9,941 nt of DNA from Candidatus Cloacimonadota bacterium (GCA_028683635.1 JAQUHL010000039.1:1-9941); one strand, 5' to 3'; shown: positions 1-8,032, counted from the stretch's first letter. The notes: a model not told the origin generated them from the letters alone. Numbers and translations are program-made.

Positions 1-2565
1 GAGATCATTATCCGGGCAGGGCACGATCCAGTCGGTATTTTCCGGGAACAGCTTTTCATTATCGGAATTGACTATGATCTGATAATCAGGAGTGAGTTTG
101 ACCCGGAAATGGATGACTTTCAGCAATTGCCGATTCAGATTCAACTTCCTGATGAGGTGGAAGATCCAGATTTCCAATCCGTAATTCTGGTAAGGGATTG
201 TTATAACAATGAGGAGTTTACACATCCCAAAATCCTTATCCAGGGTTTGGATATTTCTGGGGGTAAGGGAACTTACACGGCAGGAGAAGGATCGACCTGG
301 GGATACCGGGGTGGTGGAATCTTCAGTGAAGGTAGCGATAATACCAATTGTGATCAAAAGATTGCTCTGAACTGGTGTAAAATCCATCACAACACAGCAA
401 CCTGGGGAGGGGGAATTTATCAGCGCTGGAGTTCAATGGATATCAGGCATTGTGACATTTATGAAAACTGGCTCAGCTATACGGAACCCGAACTGGAGCA
501 TTTCTATCCATACGGACCCCGGGGAGGAGGATCCTACACCCTGGGCGGGTATCAGATCATCAAATACTCAAGGTTCTTTAACAATAGTACCTATGAGAGC
601 CTGAACAATCCCTGTAATTGGGGAAATGCGCCGGCTTTGTATTGGGAATATGATTGTGCCGGGACCGTCGGTCTGGAAATCAAATATTCCCAATTCTTTA
701 ATAATGAATCCTTTATGAATAATGATTTTTGTGATGTGGATGATCTCCATAGCTCCGCAATCATTGTGCAGTTTTCCACTCACGGGACCAATTCCAACGT
801 GGATATCTATAACAATACCATTGTCAATAACCACAGCATTGTCGCAAGTTTATACGACAGATACACTGCTCTGGGACTTAACCATTATCACACAGGTTTT
901 GGAGATTTTTATAACAACATCGTGTGGAACAACACATACGGGAACCATTCCCAACCTTCAATAACTCAAAGGCAGGTTATGGGAGTGAATCCAGATTTGG
1001 AGTTTGAACCGGTGTATATCCGCTATAGTGACATCAACAATGCTTTGAACCATCATTACTATTACTATGAGGTTGAGGGACATCCCGTTCCTCTCTACAA
1101 CATCGATGCCGACCCTGTTTTTATCGATGCTGCCAATGCCGTTTTTGAGCTGAAATGGGATTCCACAGTCCGAAGCCCCTGTATCATGAGTGCCTTCGGT
1201 GTCGATGGCGGTGGTCTGGTAAACAGTGTCAGATACGACCGTCTGGATATGGGTGCGGTGCAGTATGGCGATTATCCTCATGAGTATATTACATATTCAT
1301 TTCCGCCAGCATCCCAGCGCAACGGGAAAAAATGGCTGAGTTTTCCATCGATGGACAGGCTTTGGAACCCGATATTCAATAATCCAAGCTGGGCCTATAC
1401 TTTCTTTGCTCCATTCGAGAGTGAAAACATCCTGGATGAAATCAGGTGGAAACCTGGAAACCAGGAGGAAATGGCAATAAACATCTTTGAATCTGAATTT
1501 ATTGGCGAAGACCATGCAATGCTGCCCCAATACGGTTACAAGGTATCGATGTCCGAGCAAAACACCATCACCAGAGAAATATCCACCCCAGGGATAATGA
1601 CACCTGAAGACACCCCTATTCAATTGTACAGCCGGGTGGCTGGGAATCCGAACGTAGTGAATGAAAACTGGATCGGATATTTCGTGGAAAGAACCCAGTT
1701 CTATACCGATGCCTTCGGTGATCAGCTCAGTAACCTGCATTTCATTCAGACCCAGAATTGGACGGCCTCCAGGCTAAGACCCAGACCCGATAGTCCCTGG
1801 ATCGTGGTTCTCACTCAGGGAGTCTTGCCGACCCTGAAATATGGCGATGCCGTAATCGTTAAATGCTTCAATGATGCTTCCCTTATCTGGAACGCCGAGG
1901 GGCCTGCCCGCGAACCCATTGAAAAGGAAGCTACCCAATACTATCTCTATGAAGAAAAAGTGGATTACATACCCTTCTATGTCCAGTTTGAGAACTGTGA
2001 ATTACCTGCAGAGATCGGTCTGTTCATAGACGATGTGTGCAAGGGTGCGACGGTTGTGAAAGATAACCTGGTCGAGATCCAGGGTTATGTAGTGGATGAT
2101 CTTGTCTATAACCCCGAGATCGAACTGAGAATGTACTATACTTCCAAAGCTGTTCCGGAAACTGTTCCCCTATATACCTTGTGGGATGCGGAGAAGGAGA
2201 TGTTTGTGCAGCAGAATCCAGCATTTGGGCAGAAACAGGATTATTATCTGCTCCAGATCAAGGGAGACCATGTATCCCAGGTAATCGAGCCCAAGCTCTA
2301 TATTTCAAACTATCCCAATCCCTTCAATCCCAGCACAACATTGAAGTTCAACCTTCCTGAAGCCGGCGAGGTGAACCTTGAGATTTATAACGTCAAGGGA
2401 CAGCTCGTGAAAACCCTCGTCCATGGAAACCGGGATGCCGGATTGCATACCATCGTCTTTAACGGTATTGACAACACGGGCAAAACAGTATCCAGCGGAG
2501 TTTATTTCGCTGTGCTTAAAGCCCAGGGTAAGGTTCATACCCGCAAGATGTTAATGATGAAATAA
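1..2565 (+). CDS. Secreted parallel beta-helix protein with type IX sorting domain (5' partial)
   Basis: Frame 1 is open from the first base of the window, so the true start is upstream and the first ATG at 109 is probably internal. 854 codons are visible. Codons ~1-420 look like a right-handed parallel beta-helix of the pectin-lyase/polymorphic-outer-membrane type: stacked turns with GGG(I) motifs (codons 104-107 and 136-139), many N/C-ladder positions, and short repeats such as IYNNTIVNN and FYNNIVWNN. An MGAVQYG motif near codon 420, typical of the end of such helices, closes this part. A GKKWLSFPS segment (codons 442-449) opens a non-helical middle region of ~320 residues that I cannot assign. 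The C-terminal module (codons ~766-854) has YPNPFNPS, IYNVKGQLVKTL and SSGVYF, the hallmarks of the FlgD-like type IX secretion sorting domain. Likely a cell-surface or released protein; ligand or substrate unknown. No catalytic motif recognised. Confidence 0.85.
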   Translation, partial: EIIIRAGHDPVGIFREQLFIIGIDYDLIIRSEFDPEMDDFQQLPIQIQLPDEVEDPDFQSVILVRDCYNNEEFTHPKILIQGLDISGGKGTYTAGEGSTWGYRGGGIFSEGSDNTNCDQKIALNWCKIHHNTATWGGGIYQRWSSMDIRHCDIYENWLSYTEPELEHFYPYGPRGGGSYTLGGYQIIKYSRFFNNSTYESLNNPCNWGNAPALYWEYDCAGTVGLEIKYSQFFNNESFMNNDFCDVDDLHSSAIIVQFSTHGTNSNVDIYNNTIVNNHSIVASLYDRYTALGLNHYHTGFGDFYNNIVWNNTYGNHSQPSITQRQVMGVNPDLEFEPVYIRYSDINNALNHHYYYYEVEGHPVPLYNIDADPVFIDAANAVFELKWDSTVRSPCIMSAFGVDGGGLVNSVRYDRLDMGAVQYGDYPHEYITYSFPPASQRNGKKWLSFPSMDRLWNPIFNNPSWAYTFFAPFESENILDEIRWKPGNQEEMAINIFESEFIGEDHAMLPQYGYKVSMSEQNTITREISTPGIMTPEDTPIQLYSRVAGNPNVVNENWIGYFVERTQFYTDAFGDQLSNLHFIQTQNWTASRLRPRPDSPWIVVLTQGVLPTLKYGDAVIVKCFNDASLIWNAEGPAREPIEKEATQYYLYEEKVDYIPFYVQFENCELPAEIGLFIDDVCKGATVVKDNLVEIQGYVVDDLVYNPEIELRMYYTSKAVPETVPLYTLWDAEKEMFVQQNPAFGQKQDYYLLQIKGDHVSQVIEPKLYISNYPNPFNPSTTLKFNLPEAGEVNLEIYNVKGQLVKTLVHGNRDAGLHTIVFNGIDNTGKTVSSGVYFAVLKAQGKVHTRKMLMMK

Positions 2566-2580
2566 TTCTTTACTGATAGG

Positions 2581-2612
2581 GCGGGGTGCAAAGCATTGTC
2601 CTTGCACCCTGC
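2581..2612 (+). terminator. Strong hairpin between the first and second surface-protein genes; possible terminator
   Basis: An 11-bp stem (GCGGGGTGCAA paired with TTGCACCCTGC, one G-U pair) with a 10-base loop starts 15 bases after the stop of the preceding gene. No T-tract follows on the + strand and none on the - strand, so it is not a classical intrinsic terminator. It may be a Rho-linked pause, an mRNA 3'-end stabiliser, or a 5' structure in the leader of the next gene, whose start lies 26 bases downstream. Confidence 0.4.
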
Positions 2613-2628
2613 TCCATACTGCTATGAT

Positions 2629-2636
2629 AAGGAAGA
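2629..2636 (+). promoter_or_regulatory. Ribosome binding site deciding the start of the first tandem paralog
   Basis: TAAGGA-type Shine-Dalgarno (AAGGA at 2629-2633) lies five bases before ATG 2639. The alternative in-frame ATG at 2624 has no purine-rich stretch upstream, so 2639 is preferred. Confidence 0.55.
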
Positions 2637-2638
2637 CT

Positions 2639-5008
2639 ATGAATAAAAAAATAAACATCAGAATCCGGGGGCTGGGGATACCGATAGTGGCCTTGCTGAT
2701 CTTGCTAAGCACCTCAGTTTTACAGGCTAATCTCCACAGAGTAGCCCTCGATGGCAGCCAGGCCTACACTTCCATATTAGCAGCAATTAATGCCGCAGCA
2801 CATGGAGATACCGTGCTTGTTTATCCCGGGACCTATATCGAGAACGTAAACTACAACGGGAAAAACATCATTCTTGCCAGCCTGGAACTTACTACGGGGG
2901 AAGAAGCCTACCGGCACACTACCATCATCGACGGTAACCACAATGGCTCGACGGTACTCTCCATTCTCCCAACCACCAATGCCGCTCTTTATGGCTTCAC
3001 CATTGTCAATGGCTCGGGTAATGAAACAATGTTAACCGGTATAAACTATTCGAGAGGGGGAGGTGTTTGTATCAGTGAAATGCAGTCGTTCAGGCTTTCC
3101 AATTGTGTTATCAGGGACAACGAAGCCCTTTGCGGGGGCGGATTGACAGTATATAATGGGCTTTTGTATCTGCGCAATTGCACCATTACAGATAACTACG
3201 CCAGTCATGGGGGGGGGATCTATATCGCATATTTTGGCACAGTGATCTTTGACCAGGAACAAAGATCGGATGTGTATTCCAATACTTCGGCTTCGACCCA
3301 GGATATTCTTGCCGCCAATCCGCAAGTCGATCTTTCTATTTACCTTGGTACTGCCACCCTGAACCCCTCAAGCGATTTCTATATATATTATGCCAAGACA
3401 AATCCCAACGACGGCATGGGCAACTTGCTGGAGCTTGATATCCAGGATGGAATCAGAACTGAGATCAACCAGGATTTCTATGTTTCGCCATTTGGATCGG
3501 ACGAAAACGATGGTTTAAGCTCTCAAAGCCCGCTCAAGTCCATTCATCTGGCTATGCAGAGGGTGGCATCGGACAGCTTGAATCCCAAGACCATCCATCT
3601 GGCCTCCGGAACTTACTCCTCGGAGGAAGGGCATTTTTATCCGCTGGGGGGAAAATCTTTTGTCACCCTGCTTGGTGATCCTGAAGATGTGCCGGTCCTG
3701 GAAAACAGCCGGTATTCACTCTTTGTAGCCCTGTATTCCCTGGCATCGTTCAGTTTGGGCAATGTTATCATCAGACAACTGGGAGAGACCCCGATGGATT
3801 GCTTTGATATCTCAATGTGCAAAGAGCTATATTTGTCAAACATCGAAATCAGCGATTTTTATTCACCCCGAACAGCAGGTTTCAGGATTAACTCAAATAA
3901 TTATCATCCTTCAAACTGCACTCTTGAGAACATCAAGCTCAAAAATCTTACATCTCCGAGGCTTGCAGGTCTCAGTTTAGGAGTAGTTGATTGCCAGATC
4001 AGGGGATTGGTGATGGATAACTGCCATAATACAGGTGATGAAGACACAGCTCCTTATCCCATCCTGCGGGGAGGAGGCAACCGAATGGATCTGGAAAATG
4101 TACAAATCACCAATTGCAGCATGGCCTATCCAGAGCAATCCATTATCTCCATGGGGTTTTACTATGCCACTGATCCCTATCTGCGAATCACAAATCTGCT
4201 CCTGGCCAACAATCAGACTAACGGGCAAAGCCCTGTGTATATTGTTTACGATCAACCCAATCAAGGTCACATTATCAACAGCACTTTTTCCCGGAACAGC
4301 GGAGCGGCGCATACAGCCTATCTAGGTGGCAATTTGAGGATTATCGATAACATCTTTGATAACGACACTGCCCATGAGATTTTTATTCCCGATTCCACTC
4401 CCTGGGATTATATCTCCCACATCGGCATTGCCAACAATCTGATCACAGGCTATCCAGGGTCCTGCTACATAGATGCCAGTAACCAGGTACTGTTCGAGGA
4501 GGATAATTTCTCTGCAGAACCCATGTTCAGTGCCTATGACTGGAGCGATCCGCTCAGCTACAGGCTGGGCAACAGCTCTCCCTGCATCAATGCCGGGATT
4601 CAGGATACCACCGGCCTGCTGCTTCCTACCACCGATCTCTATGGCAATCCCCGCATCTGGGAAGGCAGGATCGATATCGGGTGCAATGAATACACGGGCT
4701 ACATCTCCAATCCCGTGGAGTGTTACCCTGCAGCCAGCTCCATCAGGATCTCACCCAATCCCTTTTCCGGGAGGGCGGAAATCAGCCTGGAACTCGATAA
4801 ACAAGCCGATCTCAGCCTGGAGGTTTACAACCTCAAAGGGCAGTTGGTCCGCAGCATCAGTAAGGGTGTGTGTGGCAAGGGACGGCATCATTTCTGGTGG
4901 AACGGCGATGATGCCAGTGGCAAAGCCGTAGGCAGCGGCATCTATTTCCTGAAGCTGCATCAGGATGGCAGGCAGGTCCAGACTATCAAAGTGAGCGTGA
5001 TCAAGTGA
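2639..5008 (+). CDS. Secreted double beta-helix protein with type IX sorting domain, tandem paralog 1
   Basis: 789 aa from ATG 2639; an ATG five codons upstream (2624) is possible but lacks a ribosome binding site. N-terminus: basic MNKKINIRIRG, a hydrophobic core and a VLQA/N signal peptidase I site, so Sec-exported. The mature protein starts with RVALDGSQAYTSILAAINAA...GDTVLVYPGTY, the usual first turns of pectin-lyase-like helices (AAIN...GDTVLV.PGTY), and then GGGV/GGGL/GGGI turns. At residue ~279 a second start-like motif, DFYVSPFGSDENDGL, resembles the DUF1565-type opening of other secreted beta-helix proteins, so the protein seems to hold two helices in series. SSPCINAG and IDIGCNEY close the second helix. 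Residues ~700-789 form the type IX sorting domain (ISPNPFSG, VYNLKGQLVRS, SGIYFLKL). Probable surface protein; no catalytic residues recognised. It contains an unbroken nine-G tract at 3209-3217. Shares near-identical ends with the next gene. Confidence 0.85.
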   Translation: MNKKINIRIRGLGIPIVALLILLSTSVLQANLHRVALDGSQAYTSILAAINAAAHGDTVLVYPGTYIENVNYNGKNIILASLELTTGEEAYRHTTIIDGNHNGSTVLSILPTTNAALYGFTIVNGSGNETMLTGINYSRGGGVCISEMQSFRLSNCVIRDNEALCGGGLTVYNGLLYLRNCTITDNYASHGGGIYIAYFGTVIFDQEQRSDVYSNTSASTQDILAANPQVDLSIYLGTATLNPSSDFYIYYAKTNPNDGMGNLLELDIQDGIRTEINQDFYVSPFGSDENDGLSSQSPLKSIHLAMQRVASDSLNPKTIHLASGTYSSEEGHFYPLGGKSFVTLLGDPEDVPVLENSRYSLFVALYSLASFSLGNVIIRQLGETPMDCFDISMCKELYLSNIEISDFYSPRTAGFRINSNNYHPSNCTLENIKLKNLTSPRLAGLSLGVVDCQIRGLVMDNCHNTGDEDTAPYPILRGGGNRMDLENVQITNCSMAYPEQSIISMGFYYATDPYLRITNLLLANNQTNGQSPVYIVYDQPNQGHIINSTFSRNSGAAHTAYLGGNLRIIDNIFDNDTAHEIFIPDSTPWDYISHIGIANNLITGYPGSCYIDASNQVLFEEDNFSAEPMFSAYDWSDPLSYRLGNSSPCINAGIQDTTGLLLPTTDLYGNPRIWEGRIDIGCNEYTGYISNPVECYPAASSIRISPNPFSGRAEISLELDKQADLSLEVYNLKGQLVRSISKGVCGKGRHHFWWNGDDASGKAVGSGIYFLKLHQDGRQVQTIKVSVIK
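2741..2918 (+). repeat. 5' near-identical block of the tandem paralogs, copy 1
   Basis: By eye, 174 of 178 bases match 5086-5263, a direct repeat at an offset of 2345 bases. It encodes the start of the first beta-helix (VALDGSQAYTS to the EEAYRH region). Upstream, the signal peptide sequences are unrelated; downstream, identity drops sharply. Confidence 0.85.
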
Positions 5009-5010
5009 GG
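4316..5010 (+). repeat. 3' near-identical block of the tandem paralogs, copy 1
   Basis: About 15 mismatches in ~695 bases against 6661-7355, again at an offset of 2345. It covers the last turns of the second helix, the whole sorting domain, the stop codon and two bases beyond. About ten of the mismatches are silent; five change a residue (G/C, E/D, T/A, R/Q, Q/R). Confidence 0.88.
5005..5010 (+). promoter_or_regulatory. Stop/ribosome-binding overlap coupling the two paralogs
   Basis: GTGAGG spans the TGA stop of the first paralog (5006-5008) and supplies a GAGG Shine-Dalgarno nine bases before ATG 5020. GTG 5005 itself is in frame with the second paralog and could be an alternative start overlapping the stop. 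Either reading suggests reinitiation or translational coupling. Confidence 0.5.
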
Positions 5011-5019
5011 ATGATGAGG

Positions 5020-7353
5020 ATGAAGATTGCATTGATGATCTTACTGATAGCGATACCAAAAGTGATGGTCTCGGTCACCAGGGCAGTAGCCCTCGATGGC
5101 AGCCAGGCCTACACTTCCATATTAGCAGCAATTAATGCCACAGCACATGGAGATACCGTGCTGGTTTATCCCGGGACCTATATCGAGAACGTAAACTACA
5201 ACGGGAAAAACATCACTCTTGCCAGCCTGGAACTTACTACTGGGGAAGAAGCCTACCGGCACAATACAATCATCGATGGGAACCATAACGGCTCCACGGT
5301 GCTTTCCATTCTCCCAACCACCAATGCAACTCTACATGGTTTTACCATTGTAAATGGATCAGGAACAGACGCATATATGCAAGGAATCAACCAATCCAGT
5401 GGGGGTGGTGTCAATATTGTGGATGCCTCCACATTTTATGTAAGAAGCTGCGTAATCAAAAACAATTCTGCTCATGCCGGAGGAGGTGTTCGGGTAATGA
5501 GCAGTACCGTGTATCTTAGTAATTGTCTGATCACCGAAAACTATGCTGCTCATGGTGGTGGAATGTATATTAACTATTTTGGAACTGTGATCTTCGATCA
5601 GGTAAACAGGTCTGATGTATATTCCAACACAGCGGGATCGGTTCAAGACATCTTTGCTGCCAATCCCCAAGTCAATCTCAGCGTTTACCTCGGAACAGCT
5701 ACCCTGAATCCCACAAGTGATTTCTATATCAGATATTCAAAGTCAAATCCGAATGGAGAAAATGGCAACCTTTTAGTAGTTGACATCCAGTCGGGGATTA
5801 GAAATGAGATCAATCAGGATTTCTATGTATCACCCTCAGGATCCGATGAAAACAATGGACTTAGTCCTCAAACTCCACTTAAGTCTATCCACTTAGCGAT
5901 GCAAAAGGTGGCATCCGACAGCTTGAATCCCAAGATCATACATCTGGCATCCGGAACCTATTCCTCGGAAAATGGACATTTTTATCCTGTTGGCGGAAAA
6001 TCATATGTCTCGATAGTTGGTGATCCGGAAGAACTTCCAGTTTTAGAGAATGCCGAATATGCAGAAACAGTAGCACTATCAGGTATAACTTCTTTTATTT
6101 TCAGTAACATGGTCATCAAACACTCCAATCTTGTACTATGTCATTCGGTAGTAATCTCTAAATGCATAGAGTTGAAATTGTCGAATATCGAAATAAGTGA
6201 TTTCTATTCTCCTTATATTGCTGGAATAATGATTGGTTCAAGTAGCTACTACCCCTCTAATTGCACTCTTGAGAACATCAGGCTGAAGAATTTATCTTCA
6301 CCGAGGCTTGCCGGGATATTCTTTAATGCGGTGGATTGCAAGATCTATGGCCTGTCCATTGACAACTGCCACATTAGCGGAGATGAGGACAGCAACCCAT
6401 TTCCAGTGCTGCAAGGAGGTGGCAACCGGGTGGATATGGAAAACGTTACGATTAGCAATTGCAGCGTTTACTATGAGGAGCATCCTATTGCCAGATTCAC
6501 ATTTTCCTATGCCACGGATCCACAACTGCGAATCTCAAATCTGCTGATGATGAATAACCAGACCAATGGGAACTATCCCCTGGTGGTGGTTTACAACCAT
6601 GATAATCCCGGGCAGATCACAAACAGCACGATCGTGCATAACCGGGGAGCAGACTATGCCGCCTATCTATGTGGCAATTTGAGGATTATCGATAACATCT
6701 TTGATAACGACACTGCCCATGAGATTTTTATTCCCGATTCCACCCCCTGGGATTACATCTCCCACATCGGCATTGCCAACAATCTGATCACAGGCTATCC
6801 AGGGTCCTGCTACATAGATGCCAGTAACCAGGTACTGTTCGAGGAGGATAATTTCTCTGCAGATCCCATGTTCAGTGCCTATGACTGGAGCGATCCGCTC
6901 AGCTACAGGCTGGGCAACAGCTCTCCCTGCATCAATGCCGGGATTCAGGATACCACCGGCCTGCTGCTTCCTGCCACCGATCTCTATGGCAATCCCCGCA
7001 TCTGGGAAGGTAGGATCGATATCGGGTGCAATGAATATACGGGCTACATCTCCAATCCCGTGGAGTGTTACCCCGCAGCCAGCTCCATCAGGATCTCACC
7101 CAATCCCTTTTCCGGGAGGGCGGAAATCAGCCTGGAACTCGATAAACAAGCCGATCTCAGCCTGGAGGTTTACAATCTCAAAGGGCAGTTGGTCCGCAGC
7201 ATCAGTAAGGGTGTGTGTGGCAAGGGACAGCATCATTTCTGGTGGAACGGCGATGATGCCAGTGGCAAAGCCGTGGGCAGTGGCATCTACTTTCTGAAGC
7301 TGCATCAGGATGGCAGGCAGGTCCGGACTATCAAAGTGAGCGTGATCAAGTGA
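5020..7353 (+). CDS. Secreted double beta-helix protein with type IX sorting domain, tandem paralog 2
   Basis: 777 aa from ATG 5020, chosen because GAGG at 5007-5010 is well spaced; GTG 5005, ATG 5011 and ATG 5014 are in-frame alternatives adding 2-5 residues. The signal peptide (MKIALMILLIAIPKVMVSV, cleavage near VTRA) is unrelated to that of its neighbour, whereas the mature protein aligns end to end with no net gap. Domain order is the same: first helix opening VALDGSQAYTS...GDTVLVYPGTY, GGGV/GGGM turns, a second opening motif DFYVSPSGSDENNGL at residue ~267, terminal SPCINAG and IDIGCNEY, then the sorting domain at ~688-777. The first ~60 mature residues and last ~230 residues are almost identical to paralog 1; the ~465 residues between are roughly two-thirds identical by eye. 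It begins 11 bases after the upstream stop, so probably co-transcribed. Probable surface protein; ligand or activity unknown. Confidence 0.85.
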   Translation: MKIALMILLIAIPKVMVSVTRAVALDGSQAYTSILAAINATAHGDTVLVYPGTYIENVNYNGKNITLASLELTTGEEAYRHNTIIDGNHNGSTVLSILPTTNATLHGFTIVNGSGTDAYMQGINQSSGGGVNIVDASTFYVRSCVIKNNSAHAGGGVRVMSSTVYLSNCLITENYAAHGGGMYINYFGTVIFDQVNRSDVYSNTAGSVQDIFAANPQVNLSVYLGTATLNPTSDFYIRYSKSNPNGENGNLLVVDIQSGIRNEINQDFYVSPSGSDENNGLSPQTPLKSIHLAMQKVASDSLNPKIIHLASGTYSSENGHFYPVGGKSYVSIVGDPEELPVLENAEYAETVALSGITSFIFSNMVIKHSNLVLCHSVVISKCIELKLSNIEISDFYSPYIAGIMIGSSSYYPSNCTLENIRLKNLSSPRLAGIFFNAVDCKIYGLSIDNCHISGDEDSNPFPVLQGGGNRVDMENVTISNCSVYYEEHPIARFTFSYATDPQLRISNLLMMNNQTNGNYPLVVVYNHDNPGQITNSTIVHNRGADYAAYLCGNLRIIDNIFDNDTAHEIFIPDSTPWDYISHIGIANNLITGYPGSCYIDASNQVLFEEDNFSADPMFSAYDWSDPLSYRLGNSSPCINAGIQDTTGLLLPATDLYGNPRIWEGRIDIGCNEYTGYISNPVECYPAASSIRISPNPFSGRAEISLELDKQADLSLEVYNLKGQLVRSISKGVCGKGQHHFWWNGDDASGKAVGSGIYFLKLHQDGRQVRTIKVSVIK
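5086..5263 (+). repeat. 5' near-identical block of the tandem paralogs, copy 2
   Basis: Partner of 2741-2918, with four mismatches: A/T and I/T replacements and two silent changes. The block begins exactly at the shared VALDG codons, directly after the unrelated signal peptide. Confidence 0.85.
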
Positions 7354-7355
7354 GG
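6661..7355 (+). repeat. 3' near-identical block of the tandem paralogs, copy 2
   Basis: Partner of 4316-5010. GC content rises on entering this block: about 33% in the sampled line 6061-6120 of the variable middle, against about 60% in 6901-6960 (hand counts). The left boundary is abrupt. Confidence 0.88.
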
Positions 7356-7397
7356 ATTGCAAGGATTACTGGCAGAGAGCAATGCTATCACAAAAGA

Positions 7398-7502
7398 CCA
7401 TTGAATAATGGGTTGCAGGGCGAAGCCCTACTCCAAAAACAAGCCTCACAACCAGCATGTTTAGAAGTCTGTATTTCGATAAATCGGGATGTGCAACGGT
7501 GT
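7398..7502 (+). repeat. Dispersed intergenic repeat, copy A (forward)
   Basis: This ~105-base element lies 44 bases after the second paralog. Two conserved arms match the reverse complement of 8236-8371: left arm 7398-7434 (about 32/37) and right arm 7442-7502 (about 52/61). A short, unrelated spacer separates the arms in each copy. The left arm contains a small hairpin, AGGGC-GAA-GCCCT (7417-7429). The right end GGGATGTGCAACGGT also matches the copy at the right edge of the window. Likely a REP- or MITE-like non-coding element; it may also serve as the 3' end signal of the paralog operon. Confidence 0.75.
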
Positions 7503-7588
7503 TCCTGAGTTAGTTATTGTTTTGGCTGAGCTAAAGAAAATGACTATCCTGTCCTTAGGGCCTTAAGCCCAGCGACAAAGGAGATAAT

Positions 7589-8020
7589 ATGATTACCGTA
7601 AACCCCTATCTGAACTTCAAAGGCAATTGCCTCGAAGCTTTTGAATTCTATAAATCGGTCTTTGGTGGAGACTTTCCTTACGTTGGAAAATTCAGGGATA
7701 TGCCCACCGAAGATGGCAAACCCCTTCCGGAAGCATTGCAGGAAAAAATCATGCACATGAGTCTGCCGATCAGCAAAGAAACCTCTCTGATGGGAGCTGA
7801 TGTTCTCGAAGAGTTTGGGCAGAGAGTCGGTTTCGACGGCAATGTCGAACTAATGGTTAATACCGATAGCCAAAAGGAAGCAGATCAAATCTGGGAAAAG
7901 CTTTCAGCCGGCGGAACAATCACCATGCCGCTGGAAGTAGCCTTTTGGGGAGATTACTTCGGATCATTGACGGATAAATTTGGCGTCCGCTGGATGGTCA
8001 TCAGCCCTGCGGATAAATAA
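7589..8020 (+). CDS. VOC superfamily protein, PhnB/glyoxalase-like
   Basis: 143 aa, full length for the PhnB-like branch of the vicinal oxygen chelate superfamily (COG2764 type). It has the typical opening VNPYLNFKGNCLEAFEFYKSVFGG, a central IMHMSLPISKETSLMGAD strand-turn, the SAGGTITMPLEVAFWGDYFG segment and the closing DKFGVRWMV. No signal peptide or membrane segment, so cytosolic. Family members include glyoxalase-like and methyltransferase-like proteins of mostly unknown substrate, so no reaction is assigned. AAAGGAG (7577-7583), five bases before ATG 7589, is a strong ribosome binding site and fixes the start. No convincing promoter was seen in 7503-7576, only a weak TTGTTT/GACTAT pair with 18-base spacing at 7518-7547. 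It is the only non-secreted gene here and sits between inverted copies of the dispersed repeat. Confidence 0.9.
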   Translation: MITVNPYLNFKGNCLEAFEFYKSVFGGDFPYVGKFRDMPTEDGKPLPEALQEKIMHMSLPISKETSLMGADVLEEFGQRVGFDGNVELMVNTDSQKEADQIWEKLSAGGTITMPLEVAFWGDYFGSLTDKFGVRWMVISPADK

Positions 8021-8032
8021 AACAACAATATG

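Noticed and set aside
109..111. ATG 109 as the true start of the first gene
   Set aside because: The frame stays open to base 1, no signal peptide follows the ATG, and beta-helix-like sequence is already present upstream.
1297..1740. 147-codon antisense frame
   Set aside because: It lies entirely opposite a well-supported secreted-protein gene; its composition looks like a complement shadow and there is no ribosome binding site.
4473..4931. Long +1-shifted frame in the 3' end of the first paralog, with a counterpart at 6818-7297
   Set aside because: Both are shadows of the sorting-domain region. Their similarity to each other follows from the 98% DNA identity, not from selection on that frame.
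2741..7353. Assembly artefact creating a false tandem duplication
   Set aside because: The diverged middle, different signal peptides and different flanks show two real genes. Collapsed or swapped end blocks cannot be fully excluded without reads.
2639..7353. Pectate lyase or pectin esterase activity for the paralogs
   Set aside because: Only the fold-level repeats are visible; I could not find a catalytic Asp/Arg/Lys set, so no enzyme is named.
7557..7569. GGGCCTTAAGCCC near-palindrome before the VOC gene
   Set aside because: A short, bulged dyad with no clear link to a promoter or terminator; likely chance.
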